Shown piece after piece: positions 19,687 to 31,821 of a stretch of 64,000 nt of DNA; position 1 is the stretch's first letter; every line of letters begins with the position of its first letter. Both the position numbers and the translations under genes were made by a program. Location of the stretch: NCBI RefSeq assembly GCF_947241705.1, contig NC_079269.1, positions 186,001 to 250,000 on the forward strand, written 5' to 3'. The notes beneath the pieces are model-generated. The model saw only the letters and a list, made by a program, of their open reading frames with translations. It was not told where the DNA came from and did no database searches. This DNA is from Saccharomyces mikatae IFO 1815. Taxonomy: Eukaryota; Ascomycota; Saccharomycetes; Saccharomycetales; Saccharomycetaceae.

Positions 19687-20049
19687 ATATTGTGCAACCA
19701 ATAAAATACAAAAACTTGAGGGTTCTGTCTAGAAACTTTGTCAAAGGCACCGTAATAATATTACTCTTCTCTTAAATGCCTTAAGTTAGGGGTTGTATAC
19801 ACTGATACACACTTCTGTATTGAACCGTTTACATACGTATATAAAAAAATATCACGAATACTTTTCAATTCTTTTGATACTTTCCTGTGTACTTGTTTTC
19901 GTTTGCAAGCTCATGATGATAAATTCCGCTATTTCGGTGAAAGGAAAAAAGCTAGCTTCGAAATTCCTGAAAGAAGTACAATTTCATATCGAAAATTAAA
20001 TTCAAAGAGAAAAAGTCAGCAGATCAGACATTCTGTGTTAAGTATTATT
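19687..20049. other. YTP1-SIN4 spacer with open upstream frame
   Basis: This 363 bp spacer holds the YTP1 3' end and the SIN4 promoter. The SIN4 frame stays open for 49 codons upstream of the chosen ATG, back to a TTG at 19903. A random 68-codon ORF also crosses. I see no factor site that I can name. Confidence 0.45.
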
Positions 20050-22974
20050 ATGATATTAGGAGAGCATTTAATGAGTTGGTCCAAGACCGGTATCATTGCG
20101 TATAGCGACTCACAATCGCCAAATGCAAATATTTGTCTCACATTTTTAGAATCAATTAATGGAATAAATTGGCGATTCCATACACCTCAAAAATATGTTT
20201 TGCACCCACAATTACACGAAGTTCAATACCCTGAAAATAACAGTAGTTCAAGTAATCACTCGACAATATCTTCTGTGAACGGATCAACTGCAGCTGGTAT
20301 AGGAAGCACTCCAAATTTTGGAAGCAATACCAATAAGTCCACTCCACAGTTCTTCTACAACATATCATCCATTCATTGGAATAACTGGTTTAGTTTACCT
20401 GGGGATATGTTAGCTGTATGTGATGAACTAGGGAATATGACCATGTTAATTACTGGGCAACGCCCTGATCGTGCTACTACCTATGAAAAGTTAACAATGG
20501 TATTCCAAGATAATGTCTACAAAATCTATAATCACGTTATGCCGTTAAAACCTGTCGATAAGCTGAAACCTATGAACATCGAACGGAAGCAAACAAGAAA
20601 GGAATACAACACATCCATTCTTGAGTTTCACTGGCTCACCTCCTCAAAATCCGTGATCGTTTCTCAATTCTGTGCTTTTGACAGTAGTTCTAACACATAT
20701 AGAAGCAGGGCACAGCAAGTGCCTCCATATGGTGTGTTTCATCCACCCTTTATAAAATATGCGTGTTTGGCAATTAGAAAGAATGGTCAAATCGATTTTT
20801 GGTACCAATTTTCAAATTCAAAGGATCACAAAAAGATAACATTACAGCTGTTAAACTCATCAAACCAAAGGTTCAAGGACCTTCAATGGCTTGAATTTGC
20901 TAGAATCACGCCAATGAGTGATGATCAATGCATGTTAATAACCACGTACTCAAAACTATCCAAGAATATCTCTTTCTACAAGCTACATGTTAATTGGAAC
21001 CTTAACACTGCCAAACCAAACATTCTAAACGATCCATCCTTAAAGATACAATTTATACTGAGTACTACTCTGGATCCAACGGATGATGAAGGACATGTAT
21101 TGAAGTTGGCAAATCTTCATGTTGTATCTAAATCATCAATTGAGAAAGATCCTTCCCCAGAAATTTTGGTTTTGTATAATGTTTGCGATACCTCAAAATC
21201 ATTAGTGAAAAGGTACCGACTCACTCGAACACAACTTTCAGCCGAATACTTAGTAATCTTAAAACCAGATTTGAATATCGACCGAAATAATCCGACAAAT
21301 CAAATCTTCCCATCACGTCGTTATAACCTTCGTCGCCACAGCGATATTATCCTTGACAAAAAAGTCACTTTAATTACTTCTGAGATGTTTGATGGATTTG
21401 TTTCATTTTATTTTGAAGATGGTACCATTGAATCCTATAACCAAAATGACTGGAAACTGGAAACTGAACGACTTATAAGTCAGAGTCAGTTAGGAAAATT
21501 CAAAAATATCATTGCGTCTCCACTAAGTGCTGGATTTAATTATGGAAAGCTTCCTTTACCACCATCAATTGAATGGGTGAAGGTTTCACCATCCATGTGT
21601 GGGGTCATCGTTAAACAGTACAGCAAAAAATGGCCACAATTTTATGCTGCCTCTCAGAAAAACTATACAGATCCTGAAAAGGATTCTATAAACGCTACAG
21701 CTTTAGCATTTGGATACGTGAAAAGTTTACACAAACAAATATCTGCCGAAGATTTAACAATTGCTGCTAAAACGCATATACTCAGGATTTTATCTCTGGA
21801 TAAAAAAAGGGCAAAAGATTTTATCACAACATTGCTTAAAAGTTTGTACTCTTTTTTCAATATTTCTCCTGATGCTCCAAAAGAAATTATGGATAAAATA
21901 ATCACAAGCAGACCATTACAAAAGATCATGTTGTTGCAGCTGGAACTTGGCAGTTGCTTTTCGCATGAGAACATCGAAGAAATGGCCAGAGTTATTCTTT
22001 ATTTAAAAAATGTTTTGTTTGCTTTCAACGGTGTAGCGAGAAATTTTCATTTTGCCATTGAACAGATAAGTAATAATTCCAACCAACAACAAAATCCAAA
22101 GTTATTTCAGACCATATTCTCAAAACAGGATCTCATCCATTCATTGATTCCTGTTGCCAGATGGTTTGTTAAGTTTGTTACTTACTTGACTCAAGAAATC
22201 TTAATCTTAATTAACGATCCCACAAACAAAGATTATACGTTAGTTCATGGGATATTTGGGGCCAAAATGTCGAGGACATTGATATTGTCTATTCTCAATG
22301 AAATAAAGAAAGTTACTCAAATAGTTACCAAATTTCCAGAAACTGCATACCCAATCTTAAACGAGTCGTCGACTTTCTTAAAACTAGTTCTATCTGAATC
22401 ACCAGTGGATTTCGAAAAATTCGAAACGTTCTTAGTTGATGTAAATAACAAATTCATTGCATTATGTGAACAACAGCCGTCACAAGAGCGAGAGTTTTCG
22501 TTGTTAGTAAAAGCTGAAATCCCCCCTGAATATGCCAAAGTGGGAGAATTCCTTCTGCAGTACGCAAATAATGCAGTGATTTCTCACGCGAATGCGGCGG
22601 CGGTATATTTTGCAGACACTAGTGGCTTGAAGATATCTAGTGCCGAGTTCTTCAATCATGAAATATTTCACTTATTGCAACCTTTAGAAAAGGGTTTAAT
22701 TATTGATACCGATCAACTACCCAAAAATAATAGGACTTCTAAATCGTTCAGCACATTACTGTATGACGATGTAACCTGTGATAAGTTGAGTAAATCAGAA
22801 ATATCTGATGGAAAACTTAAACGATGCAGTAGGTGCGGATCCGTAACGAGAGCAGGTAACACGATATCAAGTGACAAGACAATTGTACCCACTAGCATTC
22901 AAACCAAAAGATGGCCAACCATGTATACAAGGCTGTGTATATGTTCAGGCATGCTCTTTGAGATGGACGGATGA
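20050..22974 (+). CDS. SIN4: Sin4/Med16, Mediator tail subunit
   Basis: This subunit of the RNA polymerase II Mediator tail module works with Med2, Med3, Med5 and Med15 to receive activator signals, and it also represses some genes. The 974-residue product from the ATG at 20050 matches the S. cerevisiae length. The N-terminal half has the WD-like beta character of Med16 (HWLTSSKSVIVSQ, KYACLAIRKNGQIDFWY), and the C-terminal half is helical. It ends with Cys pairs CSRCGS and CICSG that could bind zinc. Start choice follows MILGEHLMSW, equivalent to MMLGEHLMSW of S. cerevisiae. Confidence 0.97.
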   Translation: MILGEHLMSWSKTGIIAYSDSQSPNANICLTFLESINGINWRFHTPQKYVLHPQLHEVQYPENNSSSSNHSTISSVNGSTAAGIGSTPNFGSNTNKSTPQFFYNISSIHWNNWFSLPGDMLAVCDELGNMTMLITGQRPDRATTYEKLTMVFQDNVYKIYNHVMPLKPVDKLKPMNIERKQTRKEYNTSILEFHWLTSSKSVIVSQFCAFDSSSNTYRSRAQQVPPYGVFHPPFIKYACLAIRKNGQIDFWYQFSNSKDHKKITLQLLNSSNQRFKDLQWLEFARITPMSDDQCMLITTYSKLSKNISFYKLHVNWNLNTAKPNILNDPSLKIQFILSTTLDPTDDEGHVLKLANLHVVSKSSIEKDPSPEILVLYNVCDTSKSLVKRYRLTRTQLSAEYLVILKPDLNIDRNNPTNQIFPSRRYNLRRHSDIILDKKVTLITSEMFDGFVSFYFEDGTIESYNQNDWKLETERLISQSQLGKFKNIIASPLSAGFNYGKLPLPPSIEWVKVSPSMCGVIVKQYSKKWPQFYAASQKNYTDPEKDSINATALAFGYVKSLHKQISAEDLTIAAKTHILRILSLDKKRAKDFITTLLKSLYSFFNISPDAPKEIMDKIITSRPLQKIMLLQLELGSCFSHENIEEMARVILYLKNVLFAFNGVARNFHFAIEQISNNSNQQQNPKLFQTIFSKQDLIHSLIPVARWFVKFVTYLTQEILILINDPTNKDYTLVHGIFGAKMSRTLILSILNEIKKVTQIVTKFPETAYPILNESSTFLKLVLSESPVDFEKFETFLVDVNNKFIALCEQQPSQEREFSLLVKAEIPPEYAKVGEFLLQYANNAVISHANAAAVYFADTSGLKISSAEFFNHEIFHLLQPLEKGLIIDTDQLPKNNRTSKSFSTLLYDDVTCDKLSKSEISDGKLKRCSRCGSVTRAGNTISSDKTIVPTSIQTKRWPTMYTRLCICSGMLFEMDG

Positions 22975-23398
22975 TTAGTACTTTTATAGCATAGTTTGTA
23001 TAGATTTGTATTAGACATTCACTATCGATTTGATAAAAAGAAAAGAGAATACAGTGTGCAGGTTCTTTCTTTTCTTCTAGAACACAAACAGAGCACTATT
23101 CCCTCGTACGGAATTTCTATGCAGATATTCCGATTTACCTAGCAGGGAGGAAAAAGTACGTAGCTGAAAAGGGCATCGGAAAAATCTTTTCGAAGATAGG
23201 GTTTATGGCTGAGCGAGCCGAAGCAATCAGGTTCCTTTGCAAGGTAGTGAACGGTATGCAACCACTTCATATGGATCTGCCCCTCAAAGGACTTGCCGTC
23301 GGACTGCTGCAGTTATTTTGCATTCATCTGCATATAAACGGGTTGTTCATGACAGAAGAAAAAAAATACTTCACTCGCAGTTATTATTTGACAGAAAT
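22975..23398. other. SIN4-YNL234W spacer
   Basis: This 424 bp tandem spacer carries a small 76-codon ORF (23205-23435) that overlaps the start of the next gene in another frame. It could be an upstream ORF if the transcript starts early. I see no conserved domain in it and no clear factor site. Confidence 0.4.
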
Positions 23399-24631
23399 AT
23401 GTCTGATAGGAATGCTTCCTATAAAGAACCGATGATGTACAACGTATCTTTGCCTTCGTACAATAGTAGTAATTTAGGTCAACTGGATAGCCTGAAAACT
23501 AACGTGAGAGCAGGCTCTCATGATCATTCCATGCGAAGTGAAATGTCATCTAAGAATTCCGGTAACGATTTCATGCCACAATCAATTTCGCACTGGGAAG
23601 GCAGTGTCTACCAAATGAGAATTGAACAAGATAGCTCTTCAGGTACAGCAAAATTTGATTTTAAAGTTAGTGCAAGAGACCAATTGTTACTCCGAATGTC
23701 GTGGGACATTCTTCTCAGGGAGTATTTACCACATGAAGAACTAAAAATTTTTCAAGCACTTCTGTATTCAAACAGAAATATTGCTTCGACAGAAAGGCCC
23801 TTTTTGAATACTACTTTTGATGGCATGATTACCAAAACTATAGATCCTGCTGTTAAAGCACGTAAAGGCAAAAAGAAGGGCAATGATGATAAAATCGATA
23901 CTGCACTGTTTTGTTCACAATTCTATGACAATTTAATCGCAATGGACCCTTTATTGGAAGAATATTTCCCATCATTAAGACATCAAGCTGTTTCTTTTTG
24001 CAAGGTCCTCAATTCGGCCATCGAAAACCTTGAAGATGTTCATGTCTTAGATGATTACATTGTAAAGTTAGGTAAACGTCATTCCAGGATTCTCGGCATT
24101 AAAACTGTTGGATTTGAAGTAATGGGTAAGGCATTTATGACCACATTGCAGGATAGGTTTGGATCCTTTCTCACGTTAGAACTCAAGAATCTTTGGGGCA
24201 AGCTTTACTCGTATTTGGCAAATTGTATGATCACTGCGGGAAAGGACCCAATGGAAAAAACCAAATCAGATTCTTCCTATCAGGAAGAGTCTGTAGTTTT
24301 GAGTTTTCCCGTTCCAAAGCTTGCGACACATGATATGAGTACGATCGACAAGCTACAATTAGCCAGAACTAAAAATGCTACAACACCCAATAGTTTAACT
24401 CAGATACCAACAAATAAAACTCGATCAGAAATGCCCTTGGAAAATATATCCAACCAGACAAAAAGCGACAATGAAACAAGTTCATCATTCTCGCCAAAGC
24501 GTTCGGGAAGTACAAGGCCTAGTACCGGAAGCAGTACTGTCGTGGAAAACAGTATCAAGAAGAATAGTTATGAAGAAAAAATCCACTCATTACAAAAGAC
24601 CGCCCAACAAAATAACTGTTCGATTATGTAA
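23399..24631 (+). CDS. YNL234W: Globin-fold haem-binding protein with C-terminal CaaX box
   Basis: This 410-residue protein corresponds to the S. cerevisiae globin-like protein YNL234W, which binds haem and whose role is poorly known. A disordered N-terminus (1-85) precedes a globin domain at about 92-285: A helix near [14 protein letters not shown]-helix region [10 protein letters not shown] (about 191-200) and the likely proximal His228 in [10 protein letters not shown] Lys-rich insertion (about 152-165) interrupts it. The Ser/Thr-rich tail ends in CSIM, a CaaX box with X=Met that fits farnesylation and membrane anchoring. The frame is open 54 codons upstream to a TTG; I start at MSDRNAS. 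Confidence 0.88.
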   Translation: MSDRNASYKEPMMYNVSLPSYNSSNLGQLDSLKTNVRAGSHDHSMRSEMSSKNSGNDFMPQSISHWEGSVYQMRIEQDSSSGTAKFDFKVSARDQLLLRMSWDILLREYLPHEELKIFQALLYSNRNIASTERPFLNTTFDGMITKTIDPAVKARKGKKKGNDDKIDTALFCSQFYDNLIAMDPLLEEYFPSLRHQAVSFCKVLNSAIENLEDVHVLDDYIVKLGKRHSRILGIKTVGFEVMGKAFMTTLQDRFGSFLTLELKNLWGKLYSYLANCMITAGKDPMEKTKSDSSYQEESVVLSFPVPKLATHDMSTIDKLQLARTKNATTPNSLTQIPTNKTRSEMPLENISNQTKSDNETSSSFSPKRSGSTRPSTGSSTVVENSIKKNSYEEKIHSLQKTAQQNNCSIM

Positions 24632-24705
24632 CAAAATTGTGCCATCCAATTTATAAAATTCCCATGTTAGACTATATATTCTTTTAGATTTCTAACTGTT
24701 CTTTA

Positions 24706-24712
24706 TTACCCG
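24706..24712 (+). promoter_or_regulatory. Reb1 core site TTACCCG
   Basis: This exact Reb1 core lies between tandem genes. Reb1 can both open promoters and stop readthrough polymerase, and this location suits either role. Confidence 0.55.
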
Positions 24713-24747
24713 AGGTTTCTTTCTCTTAGACAGGCGCGTCAGAGGAA

Positions 24748-24753
24748 ACGCGT
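24748..24753. promoter_or_regulatory. MCB box ACGCGT upstream of BNI4
   Basis: This palindromic ACGCGT is the MluI cell-cycle box bound by MBF (Mbp1-Swi6). A second CGCGTC lies about 15 bp upstream. The context fits G1/S expression of a bud-neck protein. Confidence 0.5.
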
Positions 24754-25041
24754 CAAGCCGACTTCTCTTCTATCGTCCCGAGTATGAAAAATCATTTCAG
24801 ATTCTGAAGAAAGTAGATTAGCTCTGAACCTTCCCTTCTGAAGAATTAGACACATGATACTCTCTTTTATAGAGTCAAACCCTTCCAGTGCATTTATTGA
24901 TACATTTTCTGTACTTTAGAAGTAGACGAGGGAAATAGCAAATCCAAACAAACCAGGAGGGAAATCTCAACAACCAGATTGCAGAAGCCGTACCAACATT
25001 TTTTTTCTAATTATTATATACTACTAGGCATTCAAGAGAAT

Positions 25042-27735
25042 ATGTCGGATAGCATTTCAGATTCAAAGTCTTCAGAACTTTTGAACTCTACTTTTTATTC
25101 ATCAAACTCGATAAATACACTCGACCATGCTAGGACCTTTAGAAATTCTCTGATATTGAAAGAGATATCTAATCAAAGTTTGAGCTCGTCAATAAAGCCA
25201 AGCGAGTCGTTCCTTGATGAAAACGCAGAAAGCACAGCAGTTTCGCAAAGGTCGCTCGGAGGTGCAATTCAAAGCTCAGAAGTACAAACTGTAAATATGA
25301 CAACTTCTCCCTCATTGAGTGCATTGGCTGATATTCTGAATGAAAGATCAAAGTATGCTGATCTGAAAACTAGAAAAGCGCAGAATATCGAGTCTCTTAT
25401 AATCGAAGAAGAGGAAGATGCCGAGGAGCAAGACAGTTCGGTCAACTATAATGAGAGGGTTACTGAGTCCAGACTTGGTATACCAGAGGAAGTAAACGAA
25501 GACGTAGCGATAGCTTCTCCAAACCTTATTGATATTGACGGTTCCAGTAGCATTCAAGTTGCTTCTTCAAACTTACCTTCTTTCGATGAGCCTGACTTTT
25601 TATCCACTCCTAAAGTCAAACCAGAATTTCCGAATCCACCGAGCAAAGTTCACATACAACCTACAATTATTGAGCAAGACAACAGCCCACCAGTAAAGCT
25701 GGATCATAAACCTTTGGTAAAATCTGAAACAAAGGCTTCGACACATAATATAGGGCCATTAAAAGAGAACTCAAAGCCATTGCCTCCTTCTAGTAAATTG
25801 CATAACCCAAAAGTTCGTTCGAACAAACTGGAGGCACGAAAGTACACTGATTCCTTGGCCCAACGGACTACTTCAGCAGGTTCTGTACTTGAAGATACTT
25901 CCGTGCATAAAAAGAAAAAGAGTATATTTTCGTTTCTCAAGAAGAAAGAACCAAAAGCTGCTCTTAAACACCATAGTATACTGAACGAAGGAAATAGGAT
26001 GTCGTCATCAAGTACCTTCTCAATGAATACTCCAACTTCTTCAAAAACTCCTGAAAAACTAAAGAAAAAATCACATAGTAGCAGCAGTATTTTTAATTCC
26101 TTTCTCAAGGGAAAAATTGAGACTTCAGAGTCACCTCAAAAGGAACCAATAAGGCATAAAAAAAGAACTCCAAAATCCAAGGACAAAAAGAAAGATATAG
26201 AACTCCCACTTGATACTACGTCAGTATCATCTATTGAATCACCTCTACTGCGAAATAACTTCGACGATATTCCTATCAAAGCTGATCAAAAAACGAAATC
26301 AGTTGATCAAAGAAAACCTACTCCTTTGAATATGGATCTTATCTTGGGAGGCAATGAGAACCAAAAAAATAACACATCACCAAAGCAAGCAAGAGAAGAT
26401 AGTGTTGTTAATAACGACTCTCAATTACCGTCCAGAGATACTTTCTTGTCACTAGAATATGAAGCTCCATCACCAGCATTTTCCAAGCATGATACGGGTG
26501 AAGTCCTTTTCCCAAAATTTTTGGATAGTCATGAAGTTGACTCGATCGTTTCATTAGAAAGAACAAGATCCACGAAGTCTAATAAAAGAAGTTCGATGAA
26601 CTCACAAAGAAGATCATTGACAGACACTTTATCCATCAAGGCACAAAGTGAGGGAATGTTTATTACTGAAGCGTCTTCAGTGGTATTATCTACCCCGGAC
26701 TTGACAAAGTCACCTGCCAGTAGCATTTTGAAAAATGGAAGATTCGAATACTCAGAGAATTTCTCCAGAGAATACTCTTACGAAGGTATCACAAACGAAG
26801 AACACAACAACATCTTAACCATTAGCAATGATAATGACCCATTCCAAAAGGGTGATGTATTTTTAGATTCGATTGAACAAAAATTCGATCAGTTAGTGAT
26901 GGCTTCTGATGAAGAAAAAACTGAAGGTGAGAATGAAGTACCGAAGCCAAGGAAAGAACCTGTGAAAAAAACTCTCGAGGGCAAAAATACTTATGCAGAT
27001 GACGATGATGAGCTAATATCTGACATTATGGAATTCGCAAGTTTCATCAACTTTGGTGACGATGATTTAAATTTAGATTTAGATTTAGGGAACACAACTG
27101 CTCCATATGCGATAGAAGGCTCCAAAGTTGTTGACACTAAGAACATAAACAGCTCTAATGCATTTTATACAAAAGGTAATAAGGAACCTAGTCACACAGG
27201 GGAAGAATCTCAATTATATCCCGTTGTTGGGCAAGCTACTACATACGAAAATGGGCATCAAAATGAACTATTAAGTTATGAACAAGATGACAGTGGATTG
27301 ACGGATAATGATTTTGAGAACGAGGATTTCAATAAACACACAGAGCTGCCCGTAGAAGTAACCCCAAGAAATAATGCATATTTACCAGAATTTGAACCCA
27401 ACAGACCTGTTTCAATGTCTTTTAAAGGACTCAAAGCTCCGGGGATGGACACATCTTTTATTGACTTCATGACGCCTGACTCCCCTGTGAAATCAGACGT
27501 AACAAGTCTAGGTGAGATAGATGTAAAAGATAATGACGGTCACGGTGTTAGGTTCTCGTCACAGATAATTCTTTATGATACTTATGGAGAATTTGAATAT
27601 GATAGGCACCCAGAAATTTCGACTTGTAACCAACTTACACCCCAGTTAGCTCAAATGATCAAATTGGAGTTAAATGAATTAAAAAGTGCAATGGAAGTGC
27701 ACGATGATTCGAGATGTTACACACACTTCTATTAG
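25042..27735 (+). CDS. BNI4: Bni4, bud-neck scaffold for chitin synthase III and Glc7
   Basis: Bni4 tethers chitin synthase III (through Chs4) and the phosphatase Glc7 to the septin ring at the mother side of the bud neck. The product has 897 residues, mostly Ser/Asn/Lys/Glu-rich and disordered. A basic block (HKKKKSIFSFLKKKE, residues near 290-305) and acidic patches (residues near 650-690) are visible. The C-terminus holds GVRFSSQIILYDTY, an RVxF-type Glc7-docking motif (VRFSS) in the conserved end. The ATG at 25042 (MSDSISDSKSSE) matches S. cerevisiae; 21 further codons are open to a TTG. Confidence 0.95.
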   Translation: MSDSISDSKSSELLNSTFYSSNSINTLDHARTFRNSLILKEISNQSLSSSIKPSESFLDENAESTAVSQRSLGGAIQSSEVQTVNMTTSPSLSALADILNERSKYADLKTRKAQNIESLIIEEEEDAEEQDSSVNYNERVTESRLGIPEEVNEDVAIASPNLIDIDGSSSIQVASSNLPSFDEPDFLSTPKVKPEFPNPPSKVHIQPTIIEQDNSPPVKLDHKPLVKSETKASTHNIGPLKENSKPLPPSSKLHNPKVRSNKLEARKYTDSLAQRTTSAGSVLEDTSVHKKKKSIFSFLKKKEPKAALKHHSILNEGNRMSSSSTFSMNTPTSSKTPEKLKKKSHSSSSIFNSFLKGKIETSESPQKEPIRHKKRTPKSKDKKKDIELPLDTTSVSSIESPLLRNNFDDIPIKADQKTKSVDQRKPTPLNMDLILGGNENQKNNTSPKQAREDSVVNNDSQLPSRDTFLSLEYEAPSPAFSKHDTGEVLFPKFLDSHEVDSIVSLERTRSTKSNKRSSMNSQRRSLTDTLSIKAQSEGMFITEASSVVLSTPDLTKSPASSILKNGRFEYSENFSREYSYEGITNEEHNNILTISNDNDPFQKGDVFLDSIEQKFDQLVMASDEEKTEGENEVPKPRKEPVKKTLEGKNTYADDDDELISDIMEFASFINFGDDDLNLDLDLGNTTAPYAIEGSKVVDTKNINSSNAFYTKGNKEPSHTGEESQLYPVVGQATTYENGHQNELLSYEQDDSGLTDNDFENEDFNKHTELPVEVTPRNNAYLPEFEPNRPVSMSFKGLKAPGMDTSFIDFMTPDSPVKSDVTSLGEIDVKDNDGHGVRFSSQIILYDTYGEFEYDRHPEISTCNQLTPQLAQMIKLELNELKSAMEVHDDSRCYTHFY

Positions 27736-27894
27736 CCCAAATATTTAGGAAAATGAAAACAAAACAAATCATACATATCAAGACATTTTAGTTTCTATAA
27801 ACTTATATTATGTACTGCAAGAGATCCTAGACTTGGTCTGTCTACATTATTTCGAAAGTCATTTTGGCGAAATATTTCATCATGATATTCTGTA

Positions 27895-27901
27895 TTACCC
27901 G
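27895..27901 (+). promoter_or_regulatory. Reb1 core site upstream of CSL4
   Basis: This exact TTACCCG lies six bases before a Cbf1 palindrome. The pair looks like a general-regulatory-factor cluster that would define the CSL4 nucleosome-free region. Confidence 0.6.
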
Positions 27902-27907
27902 CACTTA

Positions 27908-27915
27908 TCACGTGA
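27908..27915. promoter_or_regulatory. Cbf1-type E-box TCACGTGA
   Basis: This full 8-bp palindrome is the preferred Cbf1 site. Pho4 prefers a different flank (CACGTGGG), so Cbf1 is more likely. Confidence 0.6.
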
Positions 27916-28071
27916 GGTAAAAACTTCCAAAATAATGAAAAAGAGAAAAAATTAAGCTTTGAATCCAGTTCTGATGAGCCTTCTACTTGCATAAGCATCT
28001 AATAGCTACATAATAACGATTGTTTTCTTTTTCGGAATAATTAAATAATCCAGTTCATACTGTGTATCATA

Positions 28072-28950
28072 ATGGCCACCGGTTTTGAATTTCCAAGAAT
28101 AGCTTATCCAGGTAAACTGATATGCCCTCAATACACTACAGAAAATAGAAATGGCGATGATATAATTTTTAATTATGTTTGTGGCCCAGGAACGAAACTG
28201 CTTCGTTATGAGCACAATGGAGCACAATTAGAAGCGATAACCGCCACACTAATTGGGACAGTAAGATGCGATGAAGAAAAAAGAACTGATGAGGAAGAAG
28301 AACGTGAGGCCACTAACCCATCTACAGAGGAGGAAAAATCAGTAGATAAATCTTCCAGTGATGTGTCAAAAAGAATTGTAAAGTTTATCAGAGTTTCAGT
28401 AGTTCCGGTGACAAACAATGATTGTAAAACCAGTAAAGATGCCAGTAATGATTTTGCTAACAATCTACCGAAAGAAGGTGATATTGTACTGACCAGAGTG
28501 ACCAGACTTTCATTACAACGAGCTAATGTCGAGATTTTAGCTGTGGAAGACAAACCATCCCCAATTGATAGTGGTGTTGGTAGCAATGGAATGGGAATAA
28601 TTGCGGCATCTGGCGGCTCAGGAGCAGCTACATTCTCTGTTTCTCAAGCATCATCTGATCTAGGTGAGACATTTAGAGGTATAATCAGGTCCCAGGATGT
28701 GAGGTCCACTGACAGAGATCGGGTGAAGGTAATAGATTGTTTCAAGCCGGGTGATATTGTAAGAGCACAAGTTTTATCTTTAGGCGATGGTACTAACTAT
28801 TATTTGACCACTGCAAGGAATGACCTGGGAGTGGTTTTTGCCAGGGCGGCCAATGGCGCTGGTGGGTTAATGTATGCGACAGACTGGCAAATGATGACCT
28901 CACCAGCTACAGGCGCAACTGAGAAGCGTAAGTGTGCCAAACCCTTTTAA
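28072..28950 (+). CDS. CSL4: Csl4, RNA exosome cap subunit
   Basis: This essential non-catalytic subunit sits on the top of the ten-subunit exosome with Rrp4 and Rrp40, stabilises the ring and helps guide RNA. The 292-residue length equals that of S. cerevisiae. The N-terminal domain (about 1-60) is followed by an acidic insertion ([13 protein letters not shown], about 68-80). The S1 RNA-binding domain spans about 195-255 ([19 protein letters not shown] to YYLTTA), and a degenerate zinc-ribbon-like end terminates CAKPF. The middle region 55-120 is the part most changed from S. cerevisiae as I recall it. Confidence 0.96.
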   Translation: MATGFEFPRIAYPGKLICPQYTTENRNGDDIIFNYVCGPGTKLLRYEHNGAQLEAITATLIGTVRCDEEKRTDEEEEREATNPSTEEEKSVDKSSSDVSKRIVKFIRVSVVPVTNNDCKTSKDASNDFANNLPKEGDIVLTRVTRLSLQRANVEILAVEDKPSPIDSGVGSNGMGIIAASGGSGAATFSVSQASSDLGETFRGIIRSQDVRSTDRDRVKVIDCFKPGDIVRAQVLSLGDGTNYYLTTARNDLGVVFARAANGAGGLMYATDWQMMTSPATGATEKRKCAKPF

Positions 28951-29147
28951 TTCATAACTGCTTATGTAAAGTGCATAAAGACGTATATACTATATAAAGA
29001 GTGTATGGATCTATTTTCTTCTGCAGTGTCACCAGTGATTTTTTACAAGCCAGAGGGAATAGAAAAAGGAACTTATTAAACTTTTTATTTTTTATTTTAC
29101 TTATTATATACTATAGTGCATTATCATTATCTATCTAAACTTGTCTT
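28951..29147. terminator. Convergent CSL4/PDR16 3' region
   Basis: This 197 bp spacer lies between converging stops, with TATATA-type elements on both strands (about 28985-29000 and 29100-29115). It should serve as a bidirectional terminator. Confidence 0.45.
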
Positions 29148-30684
<1,537 letters not shown>

Positions 30685-31821
30685 CTATTTCCGCGGCTCA
30701 TAGATATACGGACGGGTAGGTCGACTTGGGGTCACGTGCGTAAAAGTATCTCCGTCAGATCCGGCATTTCGTACGAAAATACCAGATTTCTTCTTCTTGT
30801 GGCCTTTTGAAACGGTATTTGCGGCTACACTTGACATGGAAGATATGGCATCTTTGTGGGGATAAGTGTGTGAACTGGTGCGGTGATCGTTGGTGATCGG
30901 TGTTGAATGGGGTCGGGAAACTGCAGCGTTGGTCTTTGGTGGTGGCCTTGACAATATAGGCTTTTTCCGATTGAGGAAAATTGACGGTGAATCAGATCTT
31001 CTTTTCTTCAGCGGCGTAGTGGGCATTGCAACGTCTTTCTTCTCTACTGCAATGTCGTGCATGTGACGGTTGATCTTGACAGGTTCCGCCTTGATGGGAA
31101 CTGGGTTATTTTTCGAGGAAGATGTTTGTGCGCCAGCTTTGCCACCAAAGGCCACACGCTGCGCATGTCTTTTTGCAATGTTGAACCCAGCATCTTTGAA
31201 GTGCTTTAGTCTAGATTCGTGATCTTTCAAGGATTTCATGTATAATTGCGAATGTGGCTCACTGTCCAACCTTGCGGTCTTTTTGGTGTTTTTCTTTTTA
31301 AAGTAAACAGTGTGGTCAACTACTATCGTTTGATTTTTCTCTCTTTCTTGTTGTAACTTTTGCATTTCCAGTCGTAATCTTTCTGCGCTTTCCTCCTGTT
31401 TCTTTTCTACTTCTTGCTGGTACCTTGAGTACAACATTCTGTATGGTATTCGATACTTGTTGTTTCGGATGTCTTTCACTACCGACTGACGTAGGCAAGA
31501 CTTTAATAAGTCCTGATCTGAGTTGTAAAGGTCTGCATCATTTTCTTTGACGAAGTTGAAGTAGTATTTGCAAATAGTGTCTCTCTTGGATACAAACTGT
31601 TCGTGCACATTAGTCGGGAAATCCTGTTTCAAGAATTCTAACCATAGTTCATCGTCGTCAAATATCAGTAACACGTTGCTTTTCTCAAGCTTCAATAATT
31701 GTGGTATTTTCACTTTTTGCAATATCTTCTTCAACAAGTGATAGGGCACATTACTAACGGATTGTATGTTGGAATGATTTCTCATCAACGAGATTTCACA
31801 TAGTGTTCGTAAACTTTTCAT
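30685..31821 (-). CDS. ELA1: Ela1, elongin A homologue
   Basis: Ela1 pairs with the elongin C homologue Elc1 and with Cul3 to form the ubiquitin ligase that removes stalled RNA polymerase II after DNA damage. The 378-residue protein is one residue shorter than I recall for S. cerevisiae. An elongin/F-box-like helix region ([20 protein letters not shown], about 24-43) sits at the N-terminus. A charged coiled segment follows (about 130-165) and then a long basic Ser/Pro-rich disordered tail. Confidence 0.94.
   Translation of the reverse strand: MKSLRTLCEISLMRNHSNIQSVSNVPYHLLKKILQKVKIPQLLKLEKSNVLLIFDDDELWLEFLKQDFPTNVHEQFVSKRDTICKYYFNFVKENDADLYNSDQDLLKSCLRQSVVKDIRNNKYRIPYRMLYSRYQQEVEKKQEESAERLRLEMQKLQQEREKNQTIVVDHTVYFKKKNTKKTARLDSEPHSQLYMKSLKDHESRLKHFKDAGFNIAKRHAQRVAFGGKAGAQTSSSKNNPVPIKAEPVKINRHMHDIAVEKKDVAMPTTPLKKRRSDSPSIFLNRKKPILSRPPPKTNAAVSRPHSTPITNDHRTSSHTYPHKDAISSMSSVAANTVSKGHKKKKSGIFVRNAGSDGDTFTHVTPSRPTRPYIYEPRK

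Larger units (their letters stand above)
24632..25041. other. YNL234W-BNI4 spacer
   Basis: This 410 bp tandem spacer holds a Reb1 core (24706-24712) about 75 bp after the YNL234W stop and an MCB box (24748-24753) about 290 bp before BNI4. The remainder is AT-rich promoter sequence. Confidence 0.5.
27736..28071. other. BNI4-CSL4 spacer
   Basis: This 336 bp tandem spacer has adjacent Reb1 (27895-27901) and Cbf1 (27908-27915) sites centred about 165-170 bp before the CSL4 ATG. No RNA gene is apparent. Confidence 0.55.

Noticed and set aside
23205-23435. A 76-codon ORF overlapping the YNL234W start
   Set aside because: No recognised domain. It overlaps the next gene out of frame; at most a possible upstream ORF.
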